Positions 34,579 to 46,035 are shown, counted from the first letter of the stretch. The stretch: DNA of 64,000 nt from Siphonodentalium dalli (GCA_032622095.1 CP136062.1:132883282-132947281); one strand, 5' to 3'. The notes: a model not told the origin generated them from the letters alone. Translations and numbers: made by a program.

Positions 34579-35500
34579 CACAATACCAATGGATGATTTT
34601 GTGGATTTTCACTATGCCTGTGACATATTTTATACCAACACATAATTTGTGACATAAAGATTAAAATAACAGTAAGAAATTTAATACTTGTTTATTTCAA
34701 AATGTACTTTAAATGTAAGGAATTGACATTATAATTCTTATTAAATTAAATTTGATAGGACCCCCATATGATCTATAATTCATTATTTCATATTACATTT
34801 AAGGGCCCTATAAGAGCTCTCTAGGAATTTCACACCATGGAGACATTGGGCTTTGATCAATCTAATCTCTTATTTTGACAGCACTATATAAAAACACCAC
34901 TTCCTTTATGGAAATTATTCTTCAAAACTAGAATCAGGAAAACATAATAATGTGAAACCAGCCTTAGATATTCCAACCTCAAATACCAGTCGACGTAAAC
35001 ATCTCCGTAATAATTATAATATTACTCAGATGAATTTATATGATATACAGATGAATTTATATGATATACTGAGTCGAAATTTATGTCGACTGCTCAAATA
35101 CCTGATACACATGTACCAGCAATCCTCAGTAGTTTTGTATTTTTGTGGATCCCCATCATTTCAGGATCTAACTTATATGGCATTCCTAGCTTTATAACAC
35201 ATCAGCAACACAACAGAAGAAACCACAACAGAATTGCAACAAATTAAAAAAGATATTTGTGTACACTTATGTACTTGTGTAACCTTGTGTTATGATCCAT
35301 AAATTCATTATCATTCTATAAATATGAGATGGTACCAACAAGCTCTTAGCTAAGATACTGCCAAATATATTCTTATTTATTAATAACAAACCAAAGCCGG
35401 ACACTTTGAGTGGTATATAGACTATATCTGATTTTGTGACATCACCAATTATTATCTAATAGATGCTGCTGTTTTGAATTTTGAACTACCACAGTCTACA

Positions 35501-35672
35501 CCCTGCAGGGTAGTCCAAAAAATTAGACTTTCGGATTAAGAGGAATTTTAATATTTGGACATTTACGAACCTCTTAACCCTTATAAGGATTAAGATAATC
35601 GTAAATGTCCAAATATTAAAATATATCTTAATCCGATTAGTCTAATTTGTTGGACTACTAGTACTGCAGGGT
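35501..35672. mobile_element. Foldback MITE, 172 bp
   Basis: Ends CCCTGCAG...TAGTCCAA and the inverse TTGGACTA...CTGCAGGG. The arms are complementary for over 60 bp (aattttaatatttggacatt / aatgtccaaatattaaaata) with a small centre at about 35578-35590. Target duplication not clear. Confidence 0.7.
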
Positions 35673-36221
35673 GAGTGAAAAGTGATCGAAATTCGTAATA
35701 CATGTATGAAATATAATTTAATAGATAATTACATGTACGGTAGCTCGTTTTGGATGTGTGCCTGACCTTCGACCCTACGAGGCTAAAACTGATAGCAGGC
35801 TTTCCGCTAGTAGGGCAGGGGGTCCCTTTAAGGGTCCAATTCCCCCAGCCAATTTTTCCCCTTCTGTCATACAACAGGACATATTCCATATGTATAAACT
35901 ATAAAGGTATAAAGATGTTTACTTCTCAATTTTGTTGGGACAGTACTAAGAAATTTAAATAGTTGACAACTTTATTTGATTTCTAGCGAGAATACACACT
36001 CGGACCGATTTAACACTAAAAGTTGGATGTTTGTAGGCTGGAGCTAACATTCAACTGTTCCATTTAGAATATAGAGTACACTTTATTTAGTATTTACTGA
36101 AATGCTCCGGATTCTGAATGAGCACACCCGGCTCTGAACGTTGCACACTAGCTCCAACCTGCAGGCGCAGTTAGATGAACTGAGGAAGTGATAGAACCCG
36201 ACATCGCTAGAACATATGCTT

Positions 36222-36419
36222 TGGAGTCCTCGCATATATAAGAGAATGCATTGGCCTAAAAAAAATCTTTTTTTACCATTTTTTCTTACATTCTTTAACA
36301 ATTTTATAATTTTTAATGTGTTAAGCCAATGCATTCTCTTATATATGCGAGGCGACCTATGGTCGACTCGCATATATAAGAGAATGCATTGGCACAGGGC
36401 CCTTCTGTTGGGTAAAGGG
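36222..36419. repeat. Right part of the CCCTTTACCCAACA foldback MITE
   Basis: Shares the hairpins and the right end TGTTGGGTAAAGGG|TTAA (36420-36423) with 8234-8639. The left end is missing and begins inside a hairpin arm (cctcgcatatataagagaat). Confidence 0.7.
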
Positions 36420-36880
36420 TTAACTGTTGAACAACGCAAGCTAGGCCTTCACCACCGGTGATCTATAACCTGGCAATTAATTTTTATCAAATAAATTTTC
36501 TAGGTTTTAAAGTTATTGCGGTTGATAGCATAGTAACTTGGGTAGAAAATGGATGCAAAACAATCAGCAAATATACTCTCTGATTCTTTTATTGGCCGAT
36601 ACAACAAAAGTAGGTCCACTAGTGTTTCCACGACATTGAAAACATTGACTGCATTTTCCCCTCGGCGGATACAGGACCCGTTCCCCAAAACCTGGCGGAA
36701 AGCCTGCTGATAGTCACCAAACTATTTAGTAGTAATTTGTGTTTGTTTAGTCTAACTTTAGATAAACTTATAATACTAGTAGGTCAATGGAACCCATTAG
36801 GCGCTAATACTGATTGAACAGAATCAGGTAGTAGCGCCATAGGGTCTAGCCAACCTGCTGAATATCAGAATCACAGGCCT

Positions 36881-37006
36881 TCTCAACTGTGAGTGATAAA
36901 TAATTAAAATATTTTTTTATTAATATTTACCTATAAGTATAGATCTACTTATAGGTAAATATTAATAAAATTTCTATTTTAATTATTTATCACTCACTGT
37001 TTAGAA
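36881..37006. repeat. Inverted repeat with roughly 55-bp arms
   Basis: gtgagtgataaataattaaa...taggtaaatattaataaaat and its complement leave only a few bases between the arms (agatct at about 36941-36946). An AT-rich cruciform. Confidence 0.75.
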
Positions 37007-37019
37007 GTAGCAACCTCAC

Positions 37020-37555
37020 TTCCACAGTTTCATTTCCAGTGCCTATCTGGACACATGTTAAATCGCAATGTTTATTCTATTGTAAACTCACTTTATACCA
37101 GGATTATTTCCTTTTTCCTACTATCTATGACAACTTACTCTTATTCTATTTACTTTTTAAAGTATTTTTATACTCCATTTGTTCATATTTATTTGCATCT
37201 TCCTGAAATAGTGGTTTAAAATTGTTTTATATCACCTAATTTTGCTGGTGAAAAAAGTGGCAGAAAACAGAGGCGAGACAAACTGCTTACTATTTTTTTT
37301 AGATTGTATGGGCACTGATTTTAGTAATGGCTAAGAAATTTGGGCTCTTCTTGCTCCCCCAACGAAGCCCAAACCGTACAAACATTTTATTTCAAAGCCC
37401 GAACTTAAAAAAATTTGCCCAAAAAAAATAATTTTGGGAATTTTTTTGTTTTTGCTTTCACATATGCTTGTAGTTGTAGTTATCTCCCCCTCTGTGAAAA
37501 CATAAATATCTAAACAATCACATGTACTTTTCCAAAAACCTTTGAGGTTGCTATT
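37020..37555. other. Unassigned DNA between two foldbacks
   Basis: T-rich spacer; no gene, repeat family or RNA recognised. Confidence 0.3.
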
Positions 37556-37560
37556 AGAAG

Positions 37561-37738
37561 GCCTGTGATCAGAATCACAGAAGTTGGAATCACTTACTTT
37601 TATGCCACTTTTAGAGATTATCCAGGGGAGTTATAGTTTTATCATTTTTTGCATATAATTCCCATGGATAATCTCTAAAAGTGGCATAAAATTAAAAGTC
37701 AGTGATTCCAACTTCTGTGAGTGTGATCAGACAGGTCA
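37561..37738. repeat. Inverted repeat with arms of about 70 bp
   Basis: Arm 37561-37632 (agaagttggaatcacttact, atgccacttttagagattat) pairs with 37663-37738 (ataatctctaaaagtggcat, agtgattccaacttctgtga). Its right end overlaps the start of the next foldback element. Confidence 0.75.
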
Positions 37739-37852
37739 GGGAGAACCCAAAATCGATGTACTAAACCTCGATTTGTGTAAACAACCTCGAACGAGGTTCT
37801 TCGAGAACATGTGACCACTGGTGATATAGTGTGTAGTATTTTATCTTACACC

Positions 37853-38176
37853 TACCCCGCTGGACAAAACAAGTGTCCACTGCCACCGCGGTGTACTTGC
37901 CGTTCGGCCGCGGTGTCACTTTGTGTAACCGCGGTTGAGCAGTGAGCACCGCGGTCAAACGGCAAGTACACCGCGGCCGAACGGCAAGTACACACCGGCT
38001 GAACTGCAACTACACCGCGGCCGAACGGCAACTACACCGCAGCCGAACGGCAACTACACCGCAGCCGAACTGCAGTCAGCCGGTGGAGCCGCGGTGTAGT
38101 TGCAGTTCGACCGCGGTGGCAACGCAAACCGCACCGCGGTTAAGTGGACACTTGTTTTGTCCAGCGCCGGCAGCGG
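37853..38176. mobile_element. GC-rich inner element with CCGCGG repeats
   Basis: Ends TACCCCGCTGGACAAAAC and its inverse, followed by AAGTGTCCACT. The interior repeats accgcggccgaacggcaact-type units of about 22 bp at least six times, in both orientations. It is strikingly GC-rich and CpG-rich against an AT-rich background. Confidence 0.75.
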
Positions 38177-38179
38177 GGT

Positions 38180-38267
38180 ATGGGAGGCCAAATTCACATT
38201 AAATAATTAATTGTGCTTGATTGCACTCAAGCACAATTAATTATTAAATGTGAATTTGGCCTCCCAT
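38180..38267. repeat. Near-perfect hairpin, 41-bp arms, 6-nt loop
   Basis: atgggaggccaaattcacat...ttaattgtgcttga pairs with its complement around the loop ttgcac. One mismatch seen. Inside the composite foldback. Confidence 0.85.
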
Positions 38268-38544
38268 AGGCATAGGTGTAAACTGTAATATGAAACACTG
38301 TGAAATACTCCACACTAACGTAGCCTATAGACTATAGAAGTATAGTATAGATATCACTTACACTAATTACTTCCATTAGTATCATATTCATAATTGGTAA
38401 ATTAGAGTGTTTCCCCTTATATTATGGGTGTATGTTTTGACCAGTGGTCACATGGTCTGATGGTCTCGAAGAACCTCGATCGAGGTTTTTAACACAAATC
38501 GAGGTTTAGTACATCGATTTTGGGTTCTCCCTGACCTGTCACCT

Positions 38545-39213
38545 GGTCACTGTCAGAATAATGAATTTGTTTAATATTTTGGAAGTAGAAGACTAAGAAG
38601 TACTAGAAGTAGAACCTTTCTGCGTTTCTTTTTTCGTTGTCAATATCTAGATCAATCCGCAGGTTAGTCAGGTACTCGTCTACACTATCAGCGTGTTCAC
38701 ATGATGCTGTTCTATCTTTTACATTTGATATCAAAAGTTTCCAGTCTAATATTTCAGAATTTCTCACTTCCATGGAGGCCGCCATCTTTCTGTTCAGCAG
38801 TAACGACGAAGTGAGGATAAACAAAACTCCACTCCACTTTGCACTCTGACCTCTTGAGATGCAAAGGTCAAACATACAACCGATGTACGTCGATCGTTTC
38901 GGCGACTTCGTTGAAATCACATAAAAGTAGGTGATTCTAACGCCGGGTGACTATATCTGCCAGTACTAACAATTGGAACAGTCTCCCTGAACATTTGGTG
39001 TCGGCCGGTTCGGTGAACGATTTTAAATCAATTTTAAATGACCAGTGGCGAGGCAAGCCAAACAAATTCTGCTATGTATTCTGAATGTAAATGATATGAG
39101 CGCACTGTAAAATAGAGCAAATATGATGTTATACTACGACAATTGGCCAATACAAGCGAAAGCTTAAAATAGGCCCGAAGATCACAGGTAAATCACAGGT
39201 AAATCACAGGTAA
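38545..39213. other. Unassigned DNA left of the Mutator-like element
   Basis: A minus-strand open frame (38603-38920, 105 codons) has no recognisable domain. It includes DRTASCEHADSVDEYL and could be an isolated exon. A short triplicate (aatcacaggta) adjoins the element. Confidence 0.25.
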
Positions 39214-39223
39214 ATATTCGCCG

Positions 39224-41393
39224 GTGCGTATAAAAGCCGAACACAACCGAACACAACCGAACATAACCGAACACAAGTCCAAATAATGGGAAATATAACG
39301 AATAAAGTTCATAGGCGTGTGTATTCATGTTCACACTATTAATATACGAAGTTTGGTGGAGTTCGGGCCAATAATAAGTGTTTTATTCGATATTTTGTAA
39401 AACGCGTTCAGTGTTCGGCATAGACAAGCCGAACACAAGCTTCTCTCGTGTATTAGTCTATAACGGCTGTCTAGCTAGGTGATAATTAATATCAGATATA
39501 TGGTCACTAAGCCGAAAGGCTTTAATTGTTGTTGGTGGCGGTCTCTCGATCACCTATTGTAGTTCAGTGTTTTGACAGTTAGTTGCAATCAGTATTTGAT
39601 GGCGCCTACTATTATAGAAACAACATGCTTTTGGTGGGCCCCGCCATGAAAGTCAACGTACGATTGTAAAAACAATATTTGAGTGACAAGAAAGTGAGTT
39701 CATGGTGCAATATCCGAGAAGTTCTATATAAGAATGTGGTATGATATTATTTGGCAAATCACAATCTCAGCAGTATTTGGCATATTCTGATCTCAGGTCT
39801 GAAAATTCTACAATGCCTAATTCCAAATTGATTTACCCATGTGGTGTTTGTTCCCAGGAATGTCACGAGATACGCAGCATCGGCTGCGATATGTGTGGCC
39901 GATGGTTTCATGTAGAGTGCCAGCAATTGAAAATCAATGACTTTTTACTAAGTCATCGCTTGGTGACCAATTTAATTTATGCCAGAATCTTCGGCAAATT
40001 TCGACTGACGGACGTTTGACGATACCGAAAACCGCGGCTATTGCCAGACTAAAAGAGTAAAGGCATGCAAAACTAGATCAATCAACCCTAGCAAGCGTCA
40101 AAAGGTATCTTGGCGCAAAATAATTATTCCTTTCATATCACATTCCTGTCATATCAGGCACATTTTTGAAAACGATCTTAAATTCCTGCATATCAGCCTT
40201 TTAAAAAGATACAATACGAAACGCTCTTTATTCGTATTCAGACAATTCATTTCAATTCAATCGGTATTCGATGCATGTGTTTCTACGATAAGTTGAACAC
40301 TGGCTTTATATCGGCTTCCACCATACAGCATGATATATACACAAAAGTTAGGCACGCATCAGAGCCATTTCCATCCACTGACTTCAAGGAGAACAAACTC
40401 TGCCCAAATCCGTTCCGCCGAGGACAGAATTTGCATATAAGTATATTGTATAGTATATTGTATAGTACTTTGAACATATACTATGATTGACATCAATTCC
40501 ACCAGAATTCCCTGCACCATCACCAAGAGATGTTATGTCGCCAACAAGAACACTATTATATATAATTTTACAATGTTTACTTATGATTGCAATAAACTAT
40601 TTGTTTTGTGGTTATAGTATTATATTCTCCGAACCATTTCCGCATGAGTATCTTAACTCGACAACCGATTTACTACTTCTTAGAAGTCCGGGGCGTGCTG
40701 ATATGTTCGCATTTGTCCAGTATGATCCATCTAAACTACCACACTGTACGAAATGACTTGTAATAATAACGGGGGGGGGGGGTAACATTTTAGTGAAAAT
40801 GCAGACGAAAATGGACAACAAAACACGTTTTTTCTCGCGAATTAAACCTGCCAAATCCCTTCTGGCAGATATTAATTATCACCTATCAGCGGATAATCTA
40901 ATCCATGAGACAGAAGTTTGTGTTCGGCTTTTCTATGCCAAACACAAACGCGTTATACAAAACACCCAACAAAACACTCATTATTGAACCAAACTCCACC
41001 AAACTTCGTATAGTAATAGTATGAACGTGAATACATATGCCTATGAACTTTACAAGGTGATCTTATATTTAGTAGACTGTATATAGAGTTATATATCTCA
41101 AACGCCAGCTAATGCCACATCTATGCATATATATGTGTTAATTAATTACCGGTGTCACTGAGTGTCGAACATAAACTTGTGTTCGGCTTTTCTATGCCGA
41201 ACACTAAACGCGTTTTACAAAATATCGAATAAAACACTTATTATTGGCCCGAACTCCACCAAAGTTCGTATAGTAATAGTGTGAACATGAATACATATGC
41301 CTATGAACTTTATTCGTGAAATTTCCCATTATTTGGACTTGTGTTCGGTTGTGTTCGGTTGTGTTCGGTTGTGTTCGGCTTTTATGAGCTCCC
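39224..41393. mobile_element. Mutator-like element, 2170 bp, 10-bp TSD, TIRs over 200 bp
   Basis: The left arm (39231-39445) and right arm (41175-41391) are inverted copies running from aaaagccgaacacaaccgaa to the MluI-like acgcgtt stretch and the ggcat-gccgaacac pair. The element is flanked by direct repeats ATATTCGCCG (39214-39223 and 41394-41403). Long inverted ends with a 9-11-bp duplication are the hallmark of Mutator/MULE elements. A second, tandem partial copy of the right arm lies at about 40910-41055. The interior holds a PHD-finger fragment and no recognisable transposase, so it is non-autonomous. Confidence 0.8.
39741..40019 (+). pseudogene. PHD-finger fragment inside the Mutator-like element
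   Basis: The frame contains YPCGVCSQECHE, IGCDMCGRWFHVECQQL, i.e. C-x2-C...C-x2-C-x4-H-x2-C with the aromatic WFH characteristic of PHD fingers, zinc modules that read histone tails and that also occur in invertebrate transposon proteins. Only about half of the domain remains (the last C-x2-C pair is lost after KINDFLLSH). It could be a transposon's own domain or a captured host exon. Confidence 0.6.
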
Positions 41394-41404
41394 ATATTCG
41401 CCGT

Positions 41405-42885
41405 TCCCCGCAGCATACAACAAGCCACATAAATTGGATACAGGTCCATACTATGTTGTTGCTGTCAGGTGCACCCATAACTGGCCATAAGGCCATAACA
41501 GAATATATGGCCGGGTGCACAATGTCGACATCCGGATTGTGATCGAACACTAGTCGTTAGGCCGTCCGTCTGTCCGTAGATGCATGCATGGATGCATGGT
41601 GGGATAACTAAAAAAAATATATATATATCCGATCAGGACCAAATTTTGTATAATTATCTGTTGCTCAGCCCACAAATACAGATCGAGTTCGATTGTGAGT
41701 TTGATCCGATTGTTTTAACGTAGATATATGGTCATGTTTCGACTTATTTACGCATGCTGCGATAACTGAAGCATGTTTTTATCCAATCAAAAATAAATTT
41801 GGAATGTGAGTTTCTCTGCCCACAATACAAATCGAGTTCGAATATGGCTTTGATCCAATGTTTTTTTAAAGAGAAATTATAGCCCCTTTTCGACTTAAGA
41901 TTCATCCAAAATTGAGGTTTCCCGATGACAGCAGTTACATGCTACCCATTGTTACCCTCTGTGAGATGTAAAGCGAATGTTATCTCCTGGATCGAGATTA
42001 AGTAAGCTATTTTAGCTATCATATATTATAAGCTGCAGCACACGACCATCTGCTGTAGTGCCAATACATACATTAATTAATTAAGTCTGTCAGCATCCAT
42101 ATCTGCTGTGTATGTTTATTCCCAAACTTTTGAAATGTTATTGTTGTAACTATGAAACATTTAGGTGGAAGACCTGAGTATAGTCCCATCATATGATGTC
42201 TTTGAAAATTATTAACCTTGTCCACACATATGGTCTTGTGATATTTTTCAATTCATCATCTTCCTATTCCAGGTTGGTGATCCACCTTTCACACAAATGG
42301 ATTTTGTGATTAAAATTAACCCATTCCATTGGCAAATGCTATCTGATATAACAAAATCGTTGTCTGTCAGATTTTGGTGTGCTTTGGTATGGGAAAGACC
42401 AGCATGGGTAAATGGATATTCACGTCATCATGCATGGTTTTTTTTCCAACTGTCCATATGAACGTCCTTGCATTATAGTTATAAATGAGCATTGCTTGTC
42501 AGATTACGGGTCATTCTTTGATATTCTTATAAACTATTCCGTGGTGGGGGCAATGAAACATTGTGATCACGAACACAAAATTGGTCATATCACTAAAATT
42601 AAGTACTATATATAGTACCTATGTATAAGTACTTTTAGTGTTATGACCAATTTGGTGTTGGTACTTTGATCACAATGTCATTTCAAACTCTTTTGGTATG
42701 GTGACAGACCACTAGACCAGCATGGGGGAAGCCTTGATATCCGCACATCGTGGGTCAATTACACCAAAGTTATGCTGAATTGATCATTGTCACATGTTTT
42801 CGTGCCAAAAGAAGCCCAGGATCTCACAATTAATGTGCAAAAAGTCACCCAGCATCTCTAAGTCGATTCAAGGATAGAGAATCAG
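41405..42885. other. Unassigned DNA between two mobile elements
   Basis: Block 42365-42545 (ccagattttggtgtgctttg, gaccagcatgggtaaatgga) recurs at about 50300-50510, so part is an interspersed repeat. An imperfect foldback pairs the bases around 42553-42610 (caatgaaacattgtgatcac, attggtcatatcactaaaat) with 42630-42685. No gene supported. Confidence 0.4.
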
Positions 42886-42895
42886 TCAAACTTAA

Positions 42896-43487
42896 AGGGG
42901 TACTGTACGCCATTTTCAATAAATTCCCGCTGATAACAACGATCTATTATCGATACTATATAGAAATATAAGTAATTTGAGTCGAAGATGTATTCTGTAA
43001 ACGCTCAGGTTAATAGGCTATCTTAAAATTTAATAATTTAAAAGTTAATAATTTAATATAAATTGATTTTATGGCTCCAGCCATAAAATGGCGTCTCTTA
43101 AAATTGGAATTTCCGTGTACAAAACGTAATCAAATTATAATTGAGGGATACTGGATTAATAAAACAATTGCACACACGATCGTTTGAAACATTATGCTTA
43201 TACGGGGAGAAAACCCAAGCCACTCATTGACTAGTGACCATACACTAACTTAAATGAGTATATGGGACTGCTAAGCATATAATATAATGTTTATTTGATT
43301 CATTTGGTTGAAAACTGTACAAAAATTACTCGACAACGACAATTTGTATTTTTGCATTCCGGTAAATTTGCCATCCGTAACAATACTTCGTACTCAACAG
43401 ACTTTCAAAAAATGGAAAAGTTGTTACCTTATTCTCCGACTCGGGGATTATAGAAACCAACAACAACATCTTGGGTACAGTACCCCT
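42896..43487. mobile_element. TTAA-flanked element, 592 bp
   Basis: Ends AGGGGTACTGTAC and GTACAGTACCCCT, between TTAA at 42892-42895 and 43488-43491. The interior is unique in this window (includes ccataaaatggcgtctctta). The inverted ends are short, about 17 bp counting TTAA. Confidence 0.75.
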
Positions 43488-44124
43488 TTAATCAATTTCC
43501 GTTGAAATTCCACTCCAATAAAAAACAATTACTTATCTATATATCTACATTAAAGCCAATTTAGTGTTTGTCTGTGTGTTTATCTGTCATGATTTTGGCG
43601 AGTTTAAAAATATATTATCACATATATATGCCCAAATTATTTTGGCCATTATATACCTGAGGCATATCTTAGAATACGACACACACAATTCCAGGGTAAT
43701 TGGTATATAATCTGTTTCCAAAGGCGATATTGTTACCATTATAATATGGCAAGCCGTTTTCACATTTTCGATTGATTTAGACTTAAGTCCAAATAATTGG
43801 ACTTAAGTCCAAATACCACATAATTGTGAATTCGGCGAGGAATTGGACTTAAGTCCAATTGATTTGGACTTAAGTCCAAATACCGATATTTTCATCTATT
43901 TGGACTTAAGTCCAATTCCTCGCCGAATTCACAATTATGTGGTATTTGGACTTAAGTACAATTCATTTGGACTTAAGTCCAATTCATCTGTATAAAAAAC
44001 ACCCCCATCAGATATTAAGCAGGTCTGGTTTTGCTCATAGGGCGGAGTTGTGGGAAAATGGCCGTTTACATTTGGGTCTAATTCTTGTTGATCTTGTTAA
44101 TTGTTACCTTTCTCAACATATATA

Positions 44125-44301
44125 ATGAATCAGCTCGATGTGGACCAGATCCTATCAACAATAGCCCGTGTTGTAAGAAGTTCGGAACGATTTTTAACAT
44201 ATGATGATGGAAATGAGCAAATTATACAAATAAGACACTTAGTAAATGCAATAAACGAAACTGCGTGTAGCCTACACTACATGCTGTCAAATAACAATTG
44301 A
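44125..44301 (+). CDS. Unidentified 58-codon frame inside the palindrome-array element
   Basis: Starts MNQLDVDQILSTIARVV from an ATG preceded by an A-rich stretch, ends YMLSNNN. It is predicted helical and amphipathic. No family recognised. It may be a cargo exon of the element or a chance frame. Confidence 0.25.
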   Translation: MNQLDVDQILSTIARVVRSSERFLTYDDGNEQIIQIRHLVNAINETACSLHYMLSNNN

Positions 44302-44335
44302 ATCAAGTCGTGAATTAATTTTACTTCATTCATGC

Positions 44336-44602
44336 ATGCAGTTAGCATTTATTAAGATGCCAATTCGGATTCGAAACATTTTCAATCTCGGCATGCCGAA
44401 AACAAGCCACGTGGCAAAGGGGACGTACGGAGTTAGTCTTGGAGTCAGGAATGCCCTGGTTAGTACGGAGTTTGACTGTCAATCAAAACTTGCAGGAATA
44501 TACCATTACAAAGAAGGGGACTATCGTTTCAAACCAGATGAATTGGACTTAAGTCCAAATGAATTGGACTTAAGTCCAAATCAATTCACTAATTGGACTT
44601 AA
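44336..44602 (+). CDS. Unidentified 88-codon frame running into the right palindrome array
   Basis: Starts MQLAFIKMPIRIRNIFNL, with KTSHVAKGTYGVSLGVRNAL in the middle. The last residues (ELDLSPNELDLSPNQ) are translated palindromes, so the natural end is not here unless a donor is used. No family recognised. Confidence 0.25.
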   Translation: MQLAFIKMPIRIRNIFNLGMPKTSHVAKGTYGVSLGVRNALVSTEFDCQSKLAGIYHYKEGDYRFKPDELDLSPNELDLSPNQFTNWT

Positions 44603-45194
44603 GTCCAAATATTTGGACTTAAGTCCAATAATTGGACTTAAGTCCAATTATTTGGACTTAAGTCCAATTATTTGGACTTAAGTCCAATAATTGGACTTAA
44701 GTCCAAATAATTGGACTTAAGTCCAATTGATTTGGACTTAAGTCCAAATCAATTCGCTAATTGGACTTAAGTCCAATTCATTTGGACTTAAGTCCAATTA
44801 TTTGGACTTAAGTCCAAATAATTGGACTTAAGTCCAAATAATTGGACTTAACTCTAAATCAATCAAAAATGTGAAAACGGCTTGCCATATTATAATGCCC
44901 TACCTTCTCTAAAGACGAATGTGGTTTCAGCGGCGTCCTTCATAAATTCCGGACAAACTCTGCACACCGTTTAAAGAGACATAATTATATGAGCAAAAAA
45001 AAAAAATAGTAATACAATTCTTGCAAAAAGAAGTCACCCAACGCGACAATAAAGGCTACCCAAACAACCCCATATAGAAACTGTTCAAATATAACAGACG
45101 ATCGTCGCTTCTGTCATGGATTGCGTCGTCTTCTTCATCGTCGTCGGCATTGTCTGTGGGTTTTGCGATGTGAGCGGAGATCAACAATGGTTGT

Positions 45195-45710
45195 GACAAG
45201 ACAGTCAAAGACTGTGGGGTCGCTCACCAGACTGCAAAGGCGGATAAGACTGGGACTCTGGAGACCATAACAGTCAGAACTTTTCATAATCACTTTAAAA
45301 GAAGTAGATCTAAACAGCTAGATATGTGGATAGAGAGGCTTCATGTATGTAGATCGGTGAATACCTACTTTTAAATTACCAACTGTACACTACTGATCAC
45401 CCCCCCCCCCTCCCCCAGCTCATGTCCCCTCCCGACTGAGCTCCAGACTCCCAAGTCTTAGGTTGGAATTTCACAACCGACATCTCAAACTTTCTCAATT
45501 GTTGGAAGTGTCCAATCTCACAAGCGCCTTTTTATAAAACTATTTAGATATGTTTGAAGCCCAATTATCCATGGACCCAAAAACACCATATATGTATGTC
45601 AGGTAGTTCCAAGGTAGATGTTTTAATGAATTTTGTATTTTAATGATTTTATTAGACACAAAAGTGTCAAGTCCCCATAGCCCCGTCATTTCTTAGCAGG
45701 TTGCCTCATG
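45195..45710 (+). repeat. Second copy of the T2 element 5' part
   Basis: gacagtcaaagactgtgggg, cagaacttttcataatcact, ttggaatttcacaaccgaca and ccatagccccgtcatttctt match 20310-20830. The match resumes at 47150 after the piggyBac-type insertion. Confidence 0.75.
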
Positions 45711-45987
45711 TTAACTCTTTCGCTGCCAAACGCGCATATATGCGAATTTCGGAGACGCTGCCAATCGCGCATTTTTGCGAATTTGGTATGTAGTCTAATG
45801 TATGGGATATAACTCTATACTTTCTGGCATGTTTGACAGTGTACAATGTATTTATCTGTAGTACTGTTGTGCGCGAACAATTTAAAGCGACAATGTCCTC
45901 AAGGTCATGCTATTTCTGACGTTATGGGAGTACAGTCAGAGCCGGAATATTGCGTCATTGTTGTTATCACGTGGTTATCAGTCGAAA

Positions 45988-46035
45988 ATGGCTGCTCGCA
46001 AAAGACTCAGGACTGAAGAAGTTATTGTTATTACC
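45988..46035 (+). pseudogene. Transposase N-terminal remnant (piggyBac type)
   Basis: ATG GCT GCT starts a frame reading MAARKRLRTEEVIVIT, which resembles the basic-then-acidic opening of invertebrate piggyBac transposases. It is cut after about 16 codons by the 144-bp array. Position inside a TTAA element supports the call, but the stretch is short. Confidence 0.5.

Larger units (their letters stand above)
37731..38540. mobile_element. Composite foldback element, 810 bp, with two nested structures
   Basis: Terminal inverted repeats of about 90 bp: acaggtcagggagaacccaa...tgaccactggt at the left, accagtggtca...ttgggttctccctgacctgt at the right. Inside lie a second element (37853-38176) and a 41-bp-arm hairpin (38180-38267). 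No transposase frame. Confidence 0.75.
43737..44897. mobile_element. Element with arrays of a 16-bp palindrome, 1161 bp
   Basis: Terminal inverted repeats of about 44 bp: CATTATAATATGGCAAGCCG...TTGATTGATTTAGA at the left, the inverse at the right. Immediately inside each end is an array of TTGGACTTAAGTCCAA palindromes: 7 on the left (43774-43984) and 15 on the right (44539-44866), mostly 18-29 bp apart. The left array contains its own larger inverted repeat centred near 43883. Between the arrays is a unique 550-bp segment with two plus-strand frames. The target duplication is not evident. Confidence 0.8.

Noticed and set aside
36083-36439. 118-codon minus-strand frame and its plus-strand partner
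   Set aside because: Both translate the foldback MITE arms (QCILLYMRG on each strand).
38603-38920. 105-codon minus-strand frame
   Set aside because: Somewhat protein-like, but no splice partners, domain or family could be identified; left unassigned.
43774-44866. Regularly spaced short repeats resembling a CRISPR array
   Set aside because: The 16-bp repeats are perfect palindromes with short, non-unique spacers in a eukaryotic genome; they belong to a mobile element.
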